From contig CM075669.1 of assembly GCA_037962975.1 (NCBI GenBank), forward strand, positions 250,331,351 through 250,395,350: a DNA stretch of 64,000 nt, given 5' to 3'. Below are positions 60,781-64,000 of this stretch, in pieces. The stretch's first letter is position 1. Each line of letters opens with the position of its first letter. This DNA is from Clitoria ternatea. Lineage: Eukaryota > Streptophyta > Magnoliopsida > Fabales > Fabaceae. Both the position numbers and the translations under genes were made by a program. The notes beneath the pieces are model-generated. The model did not search any database. It was not told the DNA's origin and saw nothing but the letters and a program-made list of their open reading frames with translations.

Positions 60781-62376
60781 GTGGCATGTTTCTGCTATGA
60801 TGGTGAAAGAGATGGAGCTCATTGAGCAATTTCAGAATTTGAACGTAGGTGTAGAAATATATACCCCAAAAAAGATGTCTCTTGAGGTGTTAACGGTGGC
60901 AAATGTATTCCTTAAGACCGTGAAATTACAACAACTGGGGGATGAGTATTTGATTGAGATGAGAAGAACTCAAGAGAAAAGGAAGAACTTGTTCTTAGTG
61001 GAAGGTCATGATGGTATTTGGCATGTGAAAGGCCGGATTTATGTTCCATCTAGTGGTGATCTAAGAAGATTGGTACTCGATGAAGCTCATAAGAGTGTGT
61101 TGAGTATACATCCTGGTGCCACAAAAATGTATCAAGATCTGAAGAAGAATTTCTGGTGGCCCGGTATGAAGCGGGATGTGGCTAATTATGTAACCTCTTG
61201 AATTATTTGTCAAAAGGTGAAAGTTGAACATTAGAAACCATCTGGTTATCTAAGACCCCTTGATATTCCGGTGTGGAAGTGGAACGACATTGCTATCGAC
61301 TTTGTTTCTAGATTACCCAAAACACGTACTGGAAATGATGCTATATGGGTAATTGTAGATCAGTTGACGAAGTGTGCTTACTTCTTACCCATTAATATGA
61401 AGAATTCATTGGAGAAATTAGCCCGGTTGTATATAAAGGAGATCGTTAGGCTACATGGTGTGCATCTGAGTATTATGTTGGATCGCGACCCGCGATTCAC
61501 TTTCTGATTTTGGGGAAGCTTGCACGAGGCAATGGGTTCCAAGTTGATGCTCAGTTCGGCATATCATCCACAAACAGATGGACAATCCGAACGGACAATT
61601 CAAAGCCTTGAGGATTTGTTACGGGCTTGTGTGTTGGAGCACGGTGGTTATTGGGAAAGATTCCTACCACTAATTGAATTTACGTACAATAATAGTTACC
61701 ACAGTTCCACTGGTATGGCTCCATATAAAGCATTGTATGGTCAAAAATGTAGAACTCCGTTGTGTTGGCTAGAAACCAGAGAGAGTTTGGCTTTGGGGCC
61801 AGAGTTGGTTGCGAAGACAAATGAATAGATTAAGATGATACAAGAAAAGATGAAAATTTCCCAAGATCGTCAAAAGAGTTATTATGATAAAAGGCAGAAG
61901 CTACTTGAGTTTCAAATTGGTGATCACGTATATTTAAGAGTGTCAAAAGATAAGGGTATTGGAAGGGCGTCGAAAAATCGCCTAGGTTCATTGGACCTTA
62001 TGAGGTTTTAGAGCGGATTGGCGATGTGGCATATCGGATTGCACTTTCTCCATACCTCGCTAAACTACATAATGTGTTCCATGTCTCGCAGTTTAGGAAA
62101 TATGTCCATGATCCTTTACATATAATTCCTATGGACGATGTTAATGTACGAGATGATTTGTCCATTCCCCCTGTTTCTGTTTGCATTGTCAAACACTTCG
62201 TTAAGAAGCTATGGAACAAATTGGTACCCTTAGTGAAAGTTGCGTGGAAGCACGGAAATACTGAGACGTTCATATGGGAACGTGAAGATTATGTGAGAGC
62301 TCGGTACCCCGATGTGTTCGAATCCAGTATGTTAAATTTCGGGGATGAAATTTCTTTTAGGTGGGATGGATTGTAA
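60781..62376 (+). pseudogene. Tekay integrase and chromodomain
   Basis: HHCC region (SIHPGATKMYQDLKKNFWWP; stop at 61199 and 61232), integrase core with Asp in IAIDFVSRLP, Asp in MLDRDPRFTF (stop at 61505 just after) and Glu in HPQTDGQSERTIQSLEDLLR. Then FTYNNSYHSSTGMAPYKALY, a GPY-type end (YRIALSPYLAKLHNVFHVSQ) and a C-terminal chromodomain-like segment (VPLVKVAWKHGNTETFIWER, then YPDVF). A stop at 61826 and a frameshift near 61960-62020 are present. The final stop overlaps the start of the 3' LTR. Confidence 0.92.
62361..62371 (+). other. Tekay polypurine tract
   Basis: GGTGGGATGGAT directly before TGTAACACCC of the 3' LTR. Confidence 0.8.
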
Positions 62377-64000
62377 CACCCTAAATTTTAAAATAGAGGA
62401 TTAAATAAGGAGATAAAATAATAAATAATTATATTTAGGTTATTTAATGTTCCAAAATAGTGGGAATGAATGAATTAAGATTTTTGGAGACTATTTAAAA
62501 TTTATTAGAACGGGATAAGCTCAAAATGAGCCCGGTTGAAATATAGGTGTCGGACCAAGTATCTCCGAATCGGATGATATTGGTCAGGGCTGTTAAGGAT
62601 ATTATTGGGAATCCGAATATGTGTTTAGAATAATTTTTGGATAAGGCCTAAACCCTAAACCCTAAACGATGAAAAATTAATAGGGAATTAAAAATAAAGC
62701 CAAATGGCCCATTTTTCCCTTCTTAATCCCGTCATCCTTTTTTGATTTCTCATAACATATACTTTGCTTCTACTTCTTCTCTACTCTTCTCCTTCACTTC
62801 CTCTTTTACTTCTCTCCTAAAACCCTAAGCAAAAAGGGTGGTGGCTCTTTTCTCCTTTGCCATTTCCATTTTCTTAGGAGAAGCTTGGAAGAGTTTGGAG
62901 TTTGGAGCTTGGAGTCTCACTCCCCTTTCCCCTTATTTTTGTGTGGTTTTCCCTCTTTTGGAAAACTCTCTCATTTCTTCTCTTGAGGTAAGATCTTGTT
63001 ATTTCTCAAGAGTATGAACTATGGGTTTTTGAGTTTTGATGTTGGGAATGTGATTTAATCGGTATAGTTGGGTTTTAGAGAAACCCTAACCCTATGATTT
63101 GAGGAAAATGCAAAATATGAGTAGAGAAGCATTTATTGTGTTAAATAACTATTTTTGGTGAGGTAAAATGATAATATTAATGGTGAATGGCCATTAATGA
63201 AGCTTAATGGTTATTGGGAACCATTAAGGTGGGAACTCGTTAATGGGTTTGGTATTAAATATGCATAATAATAAATACAGATGCCTAAGCCATGGTGGTT
63301 GTGGCAGAATGAATGAAATAGATAGGACTGAGAGTTATGATGTCGGAAGACATCAAATAAATGAATATAAATGTTAAACCGAAGTGGTTGAATAGAAAAT
63401 GATTGTGTGATATGTTGTGATGTAGGAAATAACCCCAATTACGAGGCGAAACCATCTGACCATGGTGATTACTACTTCTCTTGAGGTAGGAGGGGGTAAC
63501 TATTCTAAATGCATGATTTCATCCATTGATAATGTGAAAATATATGTATATGATTGTGCTTGTTGATTGCTTGTGTGGACGATGTCATGATTTCATGATT
63601 TGAGTGCATTTAGAATGATTGAGGTTATATGGCATGTGATTGGGATGATGAATATGATATAAATTTGGTCTAAACCGGAGTCAACAATCCGTTATGGGAC
63701 TAGCCATGAGAGCCCGTAGACCGGTGCTGTGTGTATTCGGTATGATTATCCAGTATCCTAATAAGAGGATACCGATCTTGATGTCTGATGTTATACTTAT
63801 TGAGTCTGTATTGCATACAGAACGGATAAAGTGATATCCGTATTCTGGTACCGGTATTGAGACCGGATCTGATATTATGATGAGTATGTTGATGAAATAT
63901 GTTATGATGGTTTATGACCATGTTTTGAATTGAAATCAGTAATTTGAAATATCCCAATCATATATATATATATATGTGAATTGATGATTGTAATTGCCAC
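62372..64000 (+). repeat. Tekay 3' LTR (cut by window end)
   Basis: Collinear with 42783-44378 and, at its last bases, with 56027 onward, so it shows the uninterrupted target of the Tat insertion. It differs by a telomere-like replacement (62647-62667), an extra 27-bp pyrimidine-rich stretch near 62780-62810, a 16-bp deletion near 63715 and scattered substitutions. Confidence 0.92.
62647..62667. repeat. Three telomere-type heptamers
   Basis: CCTAAAC repeated three times without mismatch. It replaces about 33 bases that are present in the 5' LTR at the matching site (43059-43091). Confidence 0.9.

Larger units (their letters stand above)
42783..64000 (+). mobile_element. Tekay/Del chromovirus (Ty3/gypsy), partial at the right edge
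   Basis: LTR start TGTAACACCCTAAA at 42783 and again at 62372. The 5' LTR (42783-57572) is interrupted by a complete Tat element at 44379-56026, leaving an LTR of about 3.14 kb once that is removed. Then follow a tRNA-Met primer site, gag, protease, RT, RNase H, integrase and a chromodomain-like end, and the first 1.63 kb of the 3' LTR. The long LTR, primer site and C-terminal chromodomain place it in the Tekay/Del clade. It inserted into a copy of the 8349-type LTR. Confidence 0.92.

Overview
This window is plant nuclear DNA made almost entirely of transposable elements. It carries several nested LTR-retrotransposon lineages restricted to plants (Athila, Tat, Tekay/Del, SIRE/Maximus), a CACTA (En/Spm) transposon with TNP2-type coding remnants, hAT and Mutator-type non-autonomous elements, a Stowaway-like MITE, long AT-rich non-coding stretches and spliced coding remnants. 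The SIRE-type copia with an env-like gene, the Tat element with an extra antisense gene, and LTRs carrying arrays of AATCGATT or CTCAAGCGAG look to me like a eudicot and most like a legume (Phaseoleae). That species impression is an inference from memory of repeat style, not a search result.

Layout, left to right. 1-4064: a minus-strand Ty1/copia element without a visible gag, interrupted by two non-autonomous hAT-like elements with 8-bp target duplications. 4258-5258: three phase-compatible exon-like blocks on the plus strand that end in a membrane-protein C-terminus; this is the only candidate host gene. 5259-8348: AT-rich, with one MITE. 8349-12079: a 3.7-kb solo-LTR-like unit bounded by GAATC. 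12262-20578: a 5'-truncated Athila element (integrase tail, env-like gene, 3' LTR), itself split by a solo LTR (about 14499-16127) and a hAT element (16578-17546). 20732-24810: the 3' part of a minus-strand SIRE/Maximus copia element (RNase H tail, env-like gene, LTR). About 24825-36092: a minus-strand CACTA element truncated at its 3' side. 36105-38897: a Mutator-like element with a 9-bp duplication, containing a Tekay-type LTR. 38956-39269: a Stowaway-like MITE. 40112-42782: a second copy of the 8349-12079 LTR family, cut by the next element.

42783-64000 is a Tekay/Del chromovirus (5' LTR, tRNA-Met primer site, gag, protease, RT, RNase H, integrase, chromodomain, start of the 3' LTR). Its 5' LTR was split by a complete 11.65-kb Tat-lineage gypsy element (44379-56026) lying on the minus strand. 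That Tat element is the most interesting object here. Besides a single-frame gag-pol with two RNase H domains, it carries a second gene (45852-48456) on the opposite strand, with its own TATA box, a plant-mobile-type domain, a charged linker, a long coiled coil and one probable intron. This gene points toward the 3' end of pol, and a tandem-repeat spacer (49028-49480) lies between them.

All coding regions are broken by stops or frameshifts, so no element here looks autonomous now. By-eye LTR comparisons put both the Tekay element and its Tat passenger at roughly 6% LTR divergence, so they would have inserted close together in time. Several unrelated LTR families carry arrays of a short palindromic word (AATCGATT, CTCGCTTAAGCGAG, ACGCGT-centred, or CCGG-centred), a pattern that ordinary LTR annotation does not explain.
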